From Bettongia penicillata ogilbyi (taxonomy: Eukaryota; Chordata; Mammalia; Diprotodontia; Potoroidae): 64,000 nt of DNA. The translations under genes were made by a program, and so were the position numbers. This document shows, in pieces, positions 44,640-56,799 of this stretch. Under the pieces are notes generated by a model that searched no databases, had not been told where the DNA came from, and saw only the letters and a program-made list of their open reading frames with translations. Each line of letters starts with the position of its first letter. The first letter of the stretch is position 1. Location: the NCBI GenBank assembly GCA_023548195.1, contig JAJHZJ010000028.1:824001-888000 (forward strand), written 5' to 3'.

Positions 44640-44870
44640 TAGGAAAGGGGGAAAGGATCTAGCAGCGAAGTGGTATAGGAAAGGAGCACTGCAAAGTTAA
44701 CACAGGCATATTCTTAAAGGAAAGTGAGGATTCTCTGAAGCAGAAATGGGGAGAGAATACATTCCAAGCATGGGGAACAGTCAATGAAAAGACATAGAAG
44801 CAGGAGATGGAGGGAAATGTAGGAAGAACATCAGGAAGATGAGTTTAGCTGGACTATAGAATATTAGTTT
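44640..44870 (+). repeat. L2-internal relic
   Basis: 'acattccaagcatggggaac' and 'agtcaatgaaaagacataga' fit the L2 'cattccaggcatggggaacag..tgcaaagacacagagg' region. Confidence 0.6.
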
Positions 44871-45029
44871 TATGAGTCATGATAACATAGTAAAACCTCA
44901 CTGAAAGAATATTAAAACTGGCCTCATTACTAAAGTAATTTGAAAGAAAAGTTGGGGCTGAGCTGTGTATGATGGGGTGATTCTAAAAAGCAAAACTGTA
45001 TAGGAAAAGATAAATGGAGCAATTGTATT

Positions 45030-45958
45030 ATAAAATGTGATATGAAAGAACTAATACAGAGGAAGAAGGTTGGGGTGGCAGGAAGGCTGGTAACGTTAGA
45101 ATTTTACTTTCTTATGGGTTGAAGAGGAAACAATGTGTACTTATAGAAGGGGATAGAGGTCTTCTGAACATGTAGACAGGGGAGAAGAGTGGGGGACAAG
45201 GTTGGAGAGGGACTTTTAAAGGGGTGTGTGGTTTGGGATTTGGGAGGGTAGGAGGAGAGAATGGGGAATTTTAGAAGCTGTGGATGAAGTAGGGAGTTGC
45301 GGGGGAGAAAATAAGGTAATGTATAGGGTAAAAAGAGAGGCTGAGAAAGAAAATAGTAAGTAAACATAAGATGAAGGAAATTAACAAAGAGTAATTATAA
45401 GTTTGAACATGAGTGGGATGTTTACAGTTTATAGTTACTCTCTCTGGTGGTAAAGAACTGGAAATTGCAGGGATCCCTATCAATCAGGGAATGACTGAAT
45501 ATGTTATGAAATGATCCAGAATGAAGTGAGCAGAACTAGGAGAACATTGTACACCATAACAGCAATGTTGTTTTAAGAGCAACTTTGCTTAACTAAATCT
45601 TTTTGACTATTATAAATAGACAAATTCAAAACAAAGGGCATATGAAGAAAGATGTTATCTACATCTGATAAATAGAAGTATGGCTAGAATAAATTTATAT
45701 ATATGTGCATGTGTGTATGTATATATACATACTACATGTGTGTGTAATGGTAGCTATCTCTAGTGTGGGGGAGAGGGAGTAAAAGGAAAGAAAAGAAATT
45801 TACATGATAACTTTGTTGTATATTTATTTGGAGGGAATAGAAAGTTGTACATAGTAGATGTGCAGTTTCATTTGTAATCATCTTTTTTTACTGTACTGTG
45901 TTATGGAGATGCTTGTTTTGTCCCATGAAATGAAAATAAAACATTTTAAAAAAAGAAT
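45030..45958 (+). mobile_element. L1-type 3' end, internally deleted
   Basis: A purine-rich leader (45030-45400), then a remnant of the ORF2 start ('ataagtttgaacatgagtgg', NVNGM-like), then directly the L1 3' end ('ggtaaagaactggaaattgc', 'ccctatcaatcagggaatga', 'tgaagtgagcagaactagga'). It ends with AATAAA and an A tail (45936-45957). The minus-strand frames at 45104-45483 are complements of the purine-rich part. Confidence 0.65.
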
Positions 45959-46429
45959 ATTGGTGTTAAAAGATAGATCTTTCTTTCAGGGACAATTATG
46001 ATTCATTAAAATATATATGTATCAAGCAAAAGTTTTACCTTTTAAACTCCCCTCAGTCAAAAAGACAATCTATCTACAGCATATTTAATTGTTTATTTTA
46101 GACAAAAATGTATTAAAGGTTATTTCATTTTATAGGAATGATGTTTAAAATCTTTGATTAGTCAAATATTACAGTAGGATTTCTTAGCCATCATTTTTTT
46201 ATAATTTTTAATGACGATATTACAAAGCTATGCTGGATATGGTAACCATGTGTGCAGTATAATTAATTTCCCTTTCTTGAATTCATTCCTCCTTGTCCCA
46301 TTCTAGGATTTTACTTGGGCTAGTCCTAATGAAAAGATTGCCCTCACTGCTATTGAATTGTTCCTTGTCCTTTAAAGATCAAACTCAATTGCCAAAATCT
46401 CTGAGTCACAGAAGTAGATAGGATTTAAT

Positions 46430-46985
46430 GAGGTATGTATCACAAGAAAGGAGAGACCTCTCAAAACTGCTCATTCCATTTTTGGATAGCTCTAACTGTA
46501 AGGAAAGTTTCATTTTAATTAAAATAAAATCTATATTTTTGTAGTTTCCATTCATGGATCCTTCAGTAGACTTCTGATTAGGGACTAAAACAAAATAAAT
46601 TTAATCCTTCTTTTACATAGCAGCTCTTCAAATACTTGAAGAAAACTGCTATCCCTCCCTTTCCAGGTAGATTACACAGTTAATAGAATGTTAGGATGTG
46701 AGTCAGGTTGACCTGAGTTCAAGCCTAGCCTCAGATAACTACTGCCTATATGTCTGTGATCAAGTAACTTAATCTCTGCCTGCCTCATTTTCCTCATTTG
46801 TAAAATGCAGATAATCATAGCACTACCTCCTAAGCTGGTAAAGAGAATTAAAAAAGATATTTGTAAATTCCTATGTACATAGTACATAGTAGGTTCTGAA
46901 TCAATGCTCTCATCCACTTCCCCAGTATTTTCTTCTTTTCTTCAGAATAACATCCATAGTTCTTTCAACTGATTCTCTGATTCCC
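46430..46985 (+). repeat. CR1/L3 LINE 3' end relic, split by a SINE
   Basis: 'tttttggatagctctaactg', 'tagcagctcttcaaatactt' and 'gaagaaaactgctatccctc' are the conserved L3/CR1 3' text. After the SINE it resumes at about 46925 with 'catccatagttctttcaact'. The interval 45960-46429 is unassigned. Confidence 0.65.
46665..46922 (+). repeat. CORE-SINE inserted in CR1/L3 relic
   Basis: 'gtgagtcaggttgacctgag', 'ttcaagcctagcctcagata' and 'cctcatttgtaaaatgcaga', ending 'gtaggttctgaatcaatgct'. The 81-codon minus-strand frame at 46672-46917 is its complement. Confidence 0.8.
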
Positions 46986-47094
46986 ACTCCTACTCCCAGC
47001 CAAAAGTTATCTTTGCTGCCTCTGAAATGTCAAAAATTTTGCTCATGTGTCTCTTCCACACTCATCATATTCTAATTTGCATTACCTATTAATA

Positions 47095-47222
47095 TCCTTT
47101 TCCCCCTACTCAACTATGAGTTCCTTGAGGTCAGGCACCGAATCTGAATTAACATCCCTCTCCTTCCTGCCAAGCAAAGTGAATTACGTATAGTAGGTAC
47201 TCACCATGTAAACATTTCCTGA
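47095..47222 (+). repeat. L2-type 3' end relic
   Basis: 'atgagttccttgaggtcagg' and 'cgtatagtaggtactcacca'. From 47223 to 47594 nothing is recognised. Confidence 0.65.
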
Positions 47223-47594
47223 AATTTCTTTAGCTTTCTTTTGCTTTTGGTAACCATAGTTGCTTTGGTTATCAATACGGAAAAAGAAGCAAACTTTAGA
47301 AATAACTAAAACTATTTGTTTCTATTTTGTTAATACTGTGCCAGAATTAGTGTTTCCCACTTATACTATTTGTTTTAATTACTGTAAGAACCAAAACAGG
47401 TATATCTTTTTTTTACAAGGAAAAAAAAACCTGACAAATACTAAGATGCAAAAAACTGGCTCTCTTTATGAAATCTGGAAAACCTCCAAGTGATGTCATT
47501 TCTCATGATTAGAATAAAGTCGTGTTGAAGTTTTGTACCTCTCAGCCAAATAAGGAATAAGACAAATACATTCAATTGGATTTGGGATCATTTA

Positions 47595-47795
47595 AAATCA
47601 GACTGATGTAGTGGAAAGAACACTGTATGTGGTATTGGAGGACCTAAGGTTGAATCCTGGGTCTTTATTCCCTCTCTTTGGTAAGTTATTTAGCCTCTCC
47701 AGGTCTCATTTTTCTCATTTATAAAATAAGGTGAATGGATTAAATGACCTGAGCAATATTGTCCAGTTATAAATCTCTGATCATTATGCTACTAC
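47595..47795 (+). repeat. CORE-SINE relic
   Basis: 'gactgatgtagtggaaagaa', 'ctaaggttgaatcctgggtc' and 'tttctcatttataaaataag'. Confidence 0.7.
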
Positions 47796-47999
47796 AGTCC
47801 TATAGGCTTGTCCTTGTTCTCCATATCATGCAAATAAAGATCTTTGTCTAATTACTTGGAATGTCCAGAAAGCCTGGTATTTTTCCTGCAAGCTCAAAAG
47901 AAAATCAACACGCTATTGTGATCTAGGAGTCAATATGAAAGTCTGTATGCCAAAAATTATTTCTTCCAGAATTGAATCCTCCTGAAGTCAAAAGTAAGT

Positions 48000-48180
48000 T
48001 CACATGTAGGTATATACATATACATATATGTGTGTATATACACACACCTATCAAAGTGCATACATATATATCATGATTGCATATACATGTTGCATATACA
48101 TATATATTTGTGTATACATATAATGTGATATCCAATATGTCATATAGAATACACACTATATATTCTATATAATACTTAAA
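48000..48180. repeat. TATA/CATA low-complexity tract
   Basis: Repeated tatacatatacatatat and tgtgtatata units. The 77-codon minus-strand frame at 47923-48156 reads it. The interval 48181-48825 has no recognisable feature. Confidence 0.9.
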
Positions 48181-48829
48181 TTTTTATAACATGGTAAAAT
48201 AACATTAAGCTACCTTCCATCAACATGTATTGTTAGATTAATTTACCAACTCTTTAACACAAGTAAAGCCCCTTGCAAATGAAACAAGGGACAGGTATAT
48301 TGATCAGGAAGTAGAATGCCCTAGTTTGGAGCACTCTGAGAAACTGAAGCAAAGAAGAGAATGGAGAGAAAGGGTTTGTAGAGAGAGTGGAAAAGACACA
48401 GAAAGAGGGATGGAAGAGACCTGACATCATTTCCCACTTTTCTACTCTATTAATAGGGTCCCTGAAATATAACTTGAGGATGAAGTAAAAGCATTTCCCC
48501 AGGACCTAGGTATCTCCAAATGAAGAAGGTTGAAAAAGAAACTTTGCCTATGTGATCAGTTTGTCCAATCATTTTCAGATCATACTGAACTTTAAAAGGT
48601 ATACATGGACAAGGCATGGTTGACTTTTAGACTGAAAAACGCACAAAAAAGAAAATTTACTGGCTTCATCAATATTTCTACACCATTAGAAAACATGGAT
48701 ATTTTTCTAAGAAAGTTTTCTGGGCAAAACTACTTCAAATTCATACTCTATTTCCTACAGACATATTAGACACTCAGTAGAGTGGCGTACCCTCAATGAG
48801 ATGATAGACTTAGCACTGGTTGGAACACT

Positions 48830-48975
48830 ATAAAAGTCATCTATTTTACAAATGAGGAAACTGAGGCTCAAGTTCACAAAGAGAGCTAGTGTCAAGGCTG
48901 AGCCAGGTTTGGGAAATGAACCAAGATCCTCTGACTCAAAATATAATGCTTTTTCTGCTATAGAACTACAAAAGT
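48830..48975 (-). repeat. MIR relic
   Basis: 'ttttacaaatgaggaaactg' and 'gaaatgaaccaagatcctct' are the reversed MIR core. Confidence 0.65.
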
Positions 48976-49049
48976 AAAACAGTGAGCGGACTGGGAGTGG
49001 GGAAAATATTCCTTTGAGTCTGAATTGGACTGAGTAGCTATTAAGCACT

Positions 49050-49480
49050 AAGGACCTTGTCCAACGTCCTGGTCACATTTGCTAGTTAGACACTCAGCAA
49101 GGAACTAGAGGAATACATCGAAGGTGTTTGAAAAGCAAGTTGACATTGGGAGGTCTGAGTCACAGAAACTTGGAAGTAAAGAGCTCTTTCATATTGGTTA
49201 AAAAAATGAATTGAAACCATTTGGTGGACACTTTCCATCTACATCCACCCACAATATTAGTCTGGATTTGCTAAGAAGAAAGCAATTTATTCTGTCACTT
49301 ACTGGGAACTTGGAGCTAATTGGCCTTTCATAGTTATGTGATTTTGTAAATGAGCAGAGAAGTGAAAGCTGACAAAATTTCAAACAGGAAATCTGAATCT
49401 GCCTGTTTTCATAAGTATCTCATAATAGTTTGTAGGAAGGAACGAGATTTTGATTAGTACAGCAAATTTCTTCATGCCAA
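49050..49480. other. Non-repetitive block, possible conserved noncoding element
   Basis: Unique-looking sequence with mixed composition ('ggtggacactttccatctac' near 49221, 'gggaacttggagctaattgg' near 49303). No motif assigns a function. Confidence 0.25.
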
Positions 49481-49874
49481 GTGAAGTATTCCAAATTATT
49501 CCATCAGCACAACAAACAGAAAGATTGTGCCTCAGATTCCTGAATGACAGGAAAACTTCTAGTTTTGAATTTTATTTATGTTTTTCCTCCCCAAAAGCAC
49601 AGATTATGACCTTCAATCTCTGTATATATGTACCACTGTCATAAATGGGTGTTTCACAGAGCTCCTGACCTTTGGTAGCCTACTGCCTCCCCTTTCCTCA
49701 TCCCAATACAATCCACTGGAAATGACATGCATAATATATCACATCTTACAGAACGCTAGACGAGACAGCGTCTACAAATGTGGCAGCAGTGGGAGAAAAG
49801 AAATAGAAAGAAAAATAACTGAAACCTCCACACAATCTTAATGGAAAAGAAGCTGGAAGAGATTAAGTTCAAAA

Positions 49875-49875
49875 C

Positions 49876-49919
<44 letters not shown>

Positions 49920-49925
49920 GTCTTC
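49875..49925. repeat. (TA)n/TATG microsatellite
   Basis: Alternating tatatacatatatatata. The interval 49481-49874 has nothing recognisable apart from chance frames. Confidence 0.9.
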
Positions 49926-50224
49926 AAAGACCTCAAAGAATGTTAAGGTATTTTCACAGTGTCTAGCCCCAATGATAGAATGAGTGGAATGAAGGGAAAT
50001 TGAAGAAAAACATACCAAAGCAAATATGAAGCACTATTTTTCATGCAAAATATATAACTAGAGATTGTTGCAGCAAACAGACTGAGATCTTTAATTAATT
50101 TGATTGGATGCCAAGCCTGAAGTGAATTTGCTCTTCAAATGGATAGATGGATAGACATACAGATATGCAGATATAAAAACAGATGATAATGACATAGATA
50201 ATAAAGATGATGCAAATATGCCAA

Positions 50225-50965
50225 TAATAATTATAATTCTACCAAATTAATTTACTTAATTAATTGGTGCCATACCAACTGATCTACCAAAAACTTTATT
50301 TTATAGAAATGGGAAAAAATAATCATCATCATCTAAAAAATGAGGTCTGTATCCCAAAAATATTATAAAATGGGAAAAGACCTATATATACAAAAATATT
50401 TATGGCAGCTCTTTTTGTAGTGTCAGAGAACTGGAAATTAAGGAGATGTCCATCAATGAGGAATGACTGAATAAGTTGTGATATGTGTTTGTGATGGAAT
50501 ACCATTGTTCTATAAGAAATAATTAGCAGGATGCTTTCAGATAAATCTGGAAAGACATGAACTGATGCAAAGTGAAGTGAGCAGCACAAGGAGAACTTTA
50601 CACACAGTACCAACAATATTGTATAATGATCAGTTGTGAATGACTTAGCTGTTCTCAGCAATACAATGGTCCAGGACCATTCTAAAGGACTTATGATGAA
50701 AAATGCTGTCTTCACAGAAAGAATTGATAGAGTCTGAATGTATATAGAAGCACACTTTTCTTTTACTTTATTTTTCTTATTTTTGTCTGTGTTTTCTTTT
50801 GCAACATAGTTAATATGGAAATACATTTTGCATGACTGCATGTGTATAATCTATGTCAAATGGCTTGCTTCCTTAGGGAGAGAGGAGGGAGGAAGAAAAT
50901 TACAAATTAAAAAAAACAAATGGTAATTTTTACATGTAGTTGAGAAAAATATAAAATGAGGCCAA
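50225..50965 (+). mobile_element. L1, internally deleted, plus strand
   Basis: A short ORF2 piece (50230-50330: 'taattggtgccataccaact') joins directly to the L1 3' end ('ctctttttgtagtgtcagag', 'catcaatgaggaatgactga', 'tgcaaagtgaagtgagcagc', 'tttttacatgtagttgagaa'). The 170-codon minus-strand frame at 50329-50841 is the complement of this 3' end, not a gene. Confidence 0.8.
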
Positions 50966-50984
50966 AAAATATAAATAAAGGTTT

Positions 50985-51510
50985 ATGTTAGATTCAGATA
51001 TAGACAGATATAGATATAACCATGGATTTGATAAAAAAATATGTACATATATAGAGATATCTATGCAGATATCTCTATATACTTGCATATGTGTATGTTT
51101 ATGGATCTAAGTACATGATATAGTGTGAATAAATAATATGTAGATAATAGAGATGATAGAGTTGTAGGTTAGCTATGGATATGGATATATAGTGGACATA
51201 AGAGATATAGAGACATAAAATGTAGATTATATGTGGATATTTACATTAGATATAGATAATATAAATTAGATATATCTAGTCAGAGATGATGCAGTTGTAG
51301 ATATAGATATATGCAGATATAGATTTTTCTATATGTAGGTGTGTGTGTATATATGTATATATAGAGGTTTATATATATATATATGTGCATATAGATAAGT
51401 GTGTATGGATAAACAGATAATTAATAGACCAATTTACCTCTTTTTTTCTGTCTAGATAGAGAGACAAAAACAGACAAAAAGACAGACAGATAGATAGACA
51501 GATTTTACCC
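50985..51510. repeat. GATATA/TAGATA low-complexity region
   Basis: About 500 bp of degenerate TAGATA, GATATA and TGTATA units, ending in (GACA)n and (GATA)n at 51468-51503. Confidence 0.9.
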
Positions 51511-51689
51511 CTTAGTTTGATTGCAGTTACCTGACTCTTCTCTCATTCCTTCTTCTCTTACACATAAGAAAAGTAAACCTAAAAATTTCATGTCTGGTCA
51601 GCAAAGGGCAGAGAGTAGAGGGAGGGGGATTGCATCAAGAGATGGTATATTCTTTAGAACTTTGTAAAAATTTTATAAGAACTTTAAAA

Positions 51690-52020
51690 AAAATAAAAAG
51701 AGCTCTCCTGACTGCTAGCTCTTGTGCTGTATTAGGCTTTAAATCTCTTTTTTTTTTGCCCTGAGATTGAGCTTTCAAAGTGCTTTTCCACTCTGATGAT
51801 TACAGACAGCTCGACAGACGAAGAGAAAAGGGGATTTAAAATCGGCAGTCACTGCTAATATGTGCTTTGCTTTTTTGACCAGTAAAAAGAAGCTGGGTGT
51901 TACTTTGTCATTTCTTAATCATCAATGTCACAAAAGCACTTGTGGAAATTCTGACATCAGAATGAATTTATTATAGACTGAATCAGCTAAAAGAGATCTT
52001 CCTTAGAGAAGATCTTCTTT
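51690..52020. other. Non-repetitive block, possible conserved noncoding element
   Basis: Unique-looking sequence with CpG-containing 'acagctcgacagacgaagag' (51806) and 'taaaatcggcagtcactgct' (51837). No repeat signature. The 800 bp to its right (52021-52850) are AT-rich and unassigned. Confidence 0.3.
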
Positions 52021-52879
52021 GGTAAGTTTCCACGATCTAAATAAGAAAACATAGAGGGGAAGAGTACACACCAAAAAGTAGAGAGTCTTCCTTATTCAGA
52101 AAGGTGATCCTCAAAAATTTCCAATAACCACATTTATATACCAAGGTAATAAAAATTACCTGATGATTCATTTTACAGAAGTTTCACATTTTCAGGAAAT
52201 AAGTCCCCCTTATTTGTTGCCTTTTGGCTCTGTTTTGAATTGTTACTCACTGGGTTTCTAGATCTTCTTTTCTAACTTTAGATCAATCTTAAGGTGTCTA
52301 AAAATTCAAATATTTTACAAATGCATAAGAAAGAGGGCCTCAGAAAATAAAGAAAATTCCATACCTTCTGATACAGAATACTGACCTTTACTAGAGCCAG
52401 AATGATTTTTAGTCCAGTCAGTTGTCAGGAAAATTATCAGTGCTAAGTTCTCTGTGGACTGTTAAGACTTTGTCACAAGGAGAAATACTGTTAGCTATTT
52501 CTCATTCATATTTTGTGGCCTATTTTGAATAGCATTAATATTTTATCCAAAAAAAAGGAGGCCTTTTCTTTTTAACATGATCTTTAAAAGACATATTACA
52601 TTAAGCAGAATTTTTATTATATTTAAGCCAATCTTTCCCCCTCAAATAAATCTGTCTCTAAATATATAACCAAAGTTAATGGGAAGGAATAGATCAATAT
52701 TTACAGAGACTTTTCTACCCACAGAACTTTCCAAATGACTTTTTAGGAAATGATCTGTTCTACAAAATGAGGAAAATCTATAAATGTACAGACATTTTTT
52801 TTTTTAAATAGCAAAAAAGTCGCAAAGAATTTCTTGTAGGATGATGGATCTCAAATTAAAAGAAACCTGAAATAACATA

Positions 52880-52995
52880 TTCCCTCTTGTTACAGATGAG
52901 AAAACTGAGGCCTAGTAAGGTAAGATCATTTGTCCCAAGACAACATTGATGGAAACACGTAATATTATGCCAAGAGGCATTAGTATCTGCTCACC
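52880..52995 (-). repeat. MIR relic
   Basis: 'gatgagaaaactgaggccta' is the reversed MIR core. The rest is degraded. Confidence 0.55.
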
Positions 52996-53070
52996 CCAAC
53001 ATTCAAAATTCAAAATCCTTGAATTGCTATGTGCCATATGCAACAAATCAACAAGTTTTTTTTTAATTTA

Positions 53071-53071
<1 letters not shown>

Positions 53072-53118
<47 letters not shown>
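53072..53118. repeat. Perfect (AT)n, 47 bp
   Basis: Uninterrupted alternating AT, able to extrude as a cruciform and prone to length change. Confidence 0.97.
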
Positions 53119-53120
<2 letters not shown>

Positions 53121-53335
53121 AATGTCTACTGAATGCAGGGCATTTGACAGGCACTGTGAGAAATAGAAGCATGAAGAAAGGCAAACTCTGACTTCAAGGA
53201 AGCAGAAAATTAGGCCATGTGAGTATTTGGCATAACATGCAAATAGAGGAGATAAAATACCACTGCTAGCACTAGGCTGGAGGTTATGAGAAATACAAAA
53301 CATAAAGCTTTCCCTCAATGAGCTTACGCTCTAAC
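53119..53335 (+). repeat. Two tandem ancient L2-type units
   Basis: 'tctactgaatgcagggcatt' with 'aggcactgtgagaaatagaa', then about 110 bp later 'ctagcactaggctggaggtt' with 'ctcaatgagcttacgctcta'. This is the same unit as at 38196-38510. Confidence 0.55.
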
Positions 53336-53512
53336 ACATGAACATTGGATTTAAAATCAGTAGAACTGCCTTCAAATCCTATCTCTGCCACTTAGTTCCC
53401 ATGTGATTGTCATGGGTAAGTTACATGATCTCTCTGTACTCAGTTTAGAAAGGGATAGGGTTGAACTAGATGACTTTTCAATTCCCTTTCATCACTAAAT
53501 CTATGCCGCAAT
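53336..53512 (+). repeat. CORE-SINE relic
   Basis: 'ggatttaaaatcagtagaac', 'cttcaaatcctatctctgcc' and 'gaactagatgacttttcaat'. Confidence 0.65.
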
Positions 53513-53591
53513 GGATCCATGGATGGATGGTAATTTTAAAAAATACCACACACAAGAGAAATACCTTATTTGCCTAGCATCATTAGGAAAC

Positions 53592-53663
53592 TTTTCCACA
53601 TTAAGTGAATTTTCTAGATATCTGAAATTTTCCACATTAAGTGAATTTTCCAGATAACTGAAG
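53592..53663 (+). repeat. 36-bp imperfect tandem duplication
   Basis: 53592-53627 and 53628-53663 both start 'ttttccacattaagtgaatt' and differ at three positions. The 65-codon minus-strand frame at 53501-53698 contains it as a repeated YLENSLNVE. Confidence 0.95.
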
Positions 53664-53999
53664 TATAAATTCCTGATAACCATGTAGGTCAAGTACAAAT
53701 TTGGTGAACTTCAAATATGCTTTGCCATATGGTTTATTCTGCATATCTTTATACCCCAATATGACAAAAATGTCTTTGAACTAATGAAAGAGAATACTAA
53801 TTGATTTTCTGAAGCTTCAAATTTAAGTTTTCAAGTGAAAATACATCATTTAGCATTCAAGCACCAAACATTTTGTTGTTATTTCCACCTTTGTTTTTAA
53901 ATCAAGAGTTGTCATTATATTGGTCAAGAAAACTACCAGTAAGGCAACACCCTCACCAATGAGGATTAACAGCTAGCTGTTCTACAGTAACTTAAATTA

Positions 54000-54125
54000 T
54001 AGTAGAGTTGTCTGAGAGATTGTAAGGGTGAGTGACTTGCCCAGGATCACATAGTTTGTCAGAGGTAGGATTCAAACCTATGCCATCCTGACTCTATTAT
54101 TGGCTTACTATGCATTATCCCCATA
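54000..54125 (-). repeat. MIR-type SINE relic
   Basis: 'gtgacttgcccaggatcaca' and 'ggtaggattcaaacctatgc'. Confidence 0.7.
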
Positions 54126-54189
54126 CTCCCTCTCTCTCTATTTGGTGTTTACATATCTCAAATTAACTGCATACTTCCTTATCTTCTTC

Positions 54190-54640
54190 AGCAGAGCAAA
54201 ATGAACAAAAATCTTACCTTCCTTGCTGACACAGGGTCATTACTGTATACAGCAATTATGCTGTGGTAAGATACAATGAGATCCTTAGCAGTTACTGAGA
54301 TGTATAAAACGGTCTGTCCTTGGTCACCGCCCTGAATGGCCTCAGGTCTTTATTATTTGTTTTTTTCCAATAGTTCTTCTGTCTCCCCCCATTGCCCTCC
54401 CCACCCAAGTTGAGACTTTTCAATGATCTCGCTGTATTTTTTCTGATTCCTAATCTGCTGCCTTAATTTCTACATAAATATCTTCATAGAACTCTGAAAA
54501 GAATTTTCTGATTTTCTTACTAAGGAAAATTCAGAGGTTTTCTGACTGCTAATTCTTAAGTGTCTTTTTCTCTTGTTTCTAGGTTCACAGACCCATTCAA
54601 AATGATTGAATCTAATAGAAATCCAACCTCTGGAGGAGCA
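54190..54640. other. Non-repetitive block, possible conserved noncoding element
   Basis: Mixed unique-looking sequence, e.g. 'aacggtctgtccttggtcac' near 54308. No gene or repeat signature. Confidence 0.2.
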
Positions 54641-54769
54641 GGGCATTATTGAATTCCATTAGGTATGAAATGAAGGGGTACATACTACAAATACAGTAGG
54701 ACTACAGAGGAGAGATAAATTAGCCCATGCTAGAACAGATTTATCAGAGTAATTGAGATGGAACAGAAA

Positions 54770-54985
54770 TTTTAGGGTATATAAAATTGTTAAATTGATA
54801 ATGGAAAGAGTGCTGACCTTGGAGTCAGAGGTCCTAAGTTCAAATTCAGCCTCAGTTACTTACTACTTATATGATATTGGGGACAGTCATATAACCTCTC
54901 TGTGTTCGTTTCCTAGTCTCCAAAATGAAGGTCAAAGTAGGTGGCCTCTAAGATGCCTTCTCTTCCTAAATCTTTGATCAGATTA
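54770..54985 (+). repeat. CORE-SINE relic
   Basis: 'aaagagtgctgaccttggag', 'tcagaggtcctaagttcaaa' and 'taacctctctgtgttcgttt' with the typical 'ggtggcctctaagatgcctt' tail. Confidence 0.8.
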
Positions 54986-55224
54986 TTTTACAGCATTGTT
55001 CTATAGCATTCTTCTATATACAATTCTATAGTAAACATCTTCCATCTTTTCTTTATGTAGCAATGTGACTAAGAAACAGTAAAAAGCAGGTAAGGGAAAC
55101 TTGAGTTCTTTGAAACCTGAACTGTATTCTTCTTCTACTCATTTTCTCAGTCATCAAAAGTCTATTAAATTTGTAATACATGCCCAGGACTTTGCTAAGC
55201 TCTAGGAATACGCAAAAAAGAATA

Positions 55225-55278
55225 TACATCTATATCTATCTATTGATTTATCTATATATCTATATGTCTATAGATATA
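55225..55278. repeat. TATC/TATA microsatellite
   Basis: tctatatctatctattga run, ending at the left arm of the inverted repeat. Confidence 0.85.
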
Positions 55279-55411
55279 TGTCCTGTATCTATCTTGTTTT
55301 CACCTCCTTTTTTGCAAGTTGTTTCCCCATTAGAATTCGAGCTCTTGGGATTCAGAGACTGTTGGCATTGGTGGCATATATCTGAGGTGAAAACAAGATA
55401 GATACAGGACA
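55279..55411. repeat. Perfect 28-bp inverted repeat, 77-nt spacer
   Basis: Left arm 55279-55306 and right arm 55384-55411 are exact reverse complements (right arm begins 'gaggtgaaaacaagatagat'). The spacer carries L2-type text ('ccccattagaattcgagctc'). The arms are identical despite the old surrounding sequence, so the inverted copy formed recently. A minus-strand frame at 55260-55490 crosses it without meaning. Confidence 0.95.
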
Positions 55412-55599
55412 AATTGGAGATAATTAACAGAGAGAAGGCACAATCCTTAAGAGGGATGAGGAAAGGCTTTCTCCACCACAACTGGACCAACTTCTATGTC
55501 AGCTACCTCTGCTCCTTCAAACAGCATTAGAATCCAATCCTTCATAACAGTAACCTAAAACATGCAAGAAGGAACCTAAAACACACATACCTACAAGTA

Positions 55600-55625
55600 T
55601 ACATACATACATACATACATACACA
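55600..55625. repeat. (CATA)n microsatellite
   Basis: catacatacatacatacata. Confidence 0.9.
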
Positions 55626-55984
55626 AACATAGTGGTCAAAAAAAAAAGTTTATCAAAGAGGATACTCAAAGAGTTGAGTGTAAGAGGTTATAAATGGATT
55701 CCCATCTGTAAAAGCACAAACATAGAAACCACTTATGTAAAACATCAGCCAAAGGCAGGAGGACCTGGAATTACACATTGCAATACTCTAAGCAATTTGC
55801 TTTCTGTGTGCCAATGTGTCACACTCAATGAAACCACAAAACACATTTCTAAGTGATCCGTTTCAGAGAGCCATGTTCTTTGGGATCTAAATACCTCCTT
55901 CTTTTAATCTTCCTTAGGAAATTATTTCCTCCAATGTGAAATTGCAGAAACAGGTCCAACCCTCTGTGTATTTGTCTCATTTCA

Positions 55985-56560
55985 GCAAAACATTGACAAC
56001 CCTGTTACCCACTTACAGTGGCTTTCATTTGGAATGTGCTGGTAAAAGGCCCTCATTTTAAGCCTCTCACCTCCACATTCATCTCTTCCAACATTCCCTT
56101 CACATTGCTTTACTGAGGAAAAGACACCCCATGCCTTCTTGATCAAGACAGACAACATAATGGCTGAGCAAGCTTTAATTTCTCTGCTGCTGGCATTCAA
56201 ACCTGGTTTGCATTGTCATGAGGAATTATTTGGTATTCTGTATAAAACACTATTTCTCCCTCCCTCCTCCCTTTATCTAGACAACCCACCGCTGGGAAAT
56301 TATTGTCAAAGTCTTAAAATGATTTCCCAATGATTGCTTGTTAGTACAATGAAATTTCTCTCTCAGCTTTGGTCTCTTTTCAAGTCTCTTCTGGGGACCA
56401 ACGAATCCCTGGGCTCCTGGAGCACACGCTGAGCAGAATACAAGCATGGAGGGCACATTCCACATGTGTGCATCTCTCTACTCTCTGGAGCTCCACTTAA
56501 GCACACATTAGTGAGCTAACAGGATGGGGAGGGCAACAAGGGAAATGAGAGGAAAATAAG
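55985..56560. other. Non-repetitive block, possible conserved noncoding element
   Basis: One of the best candidates by texture: about 570 bp with no repeat signature, varied composition and long unique words ('cattgtcatgaggaattatt' near 56211, 'ccaccgctgggaaattattg' near 56286). The frames at 55982-56200, 56139-56333 and 56277-56465 have no recognisable domain. Confidence 0.35.
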
Positions 56561-56799
56561 AAGGCTCTAGATTTTTTTATATGTTTCTCAGATTCAGAGA
56601 GTTTTGTTGCCAGGATGGATCATATTAACTCGAGAAAGGGAGGTGGAGAGGCCCCCAAGAAAGAAAGTGTAAAGATTTTGAGGTGAAAAGAGAAAAAGTG
56701 TTAGAAATATTGGGAGGAGGACAAAACAGCAAGAAACAAGGCCAAAATTCATTGCCAGAAAATAAACCTGGGAAATACTTCTAACTCAGGAGGTTGGAA

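Noticed and set aside
50329..50841. 170-codon minus-strand frame
   Set aside because: It is the complement of a recognisable plus-strand L1 3' end, and similar complements open elsewhere in L1 tails.
53592..53663. Possible CRISPR-like spaced repeat
   Set aside because: Only two directly adjacent copies without spacers, in a mammalian genome; a simple tandem duplication.
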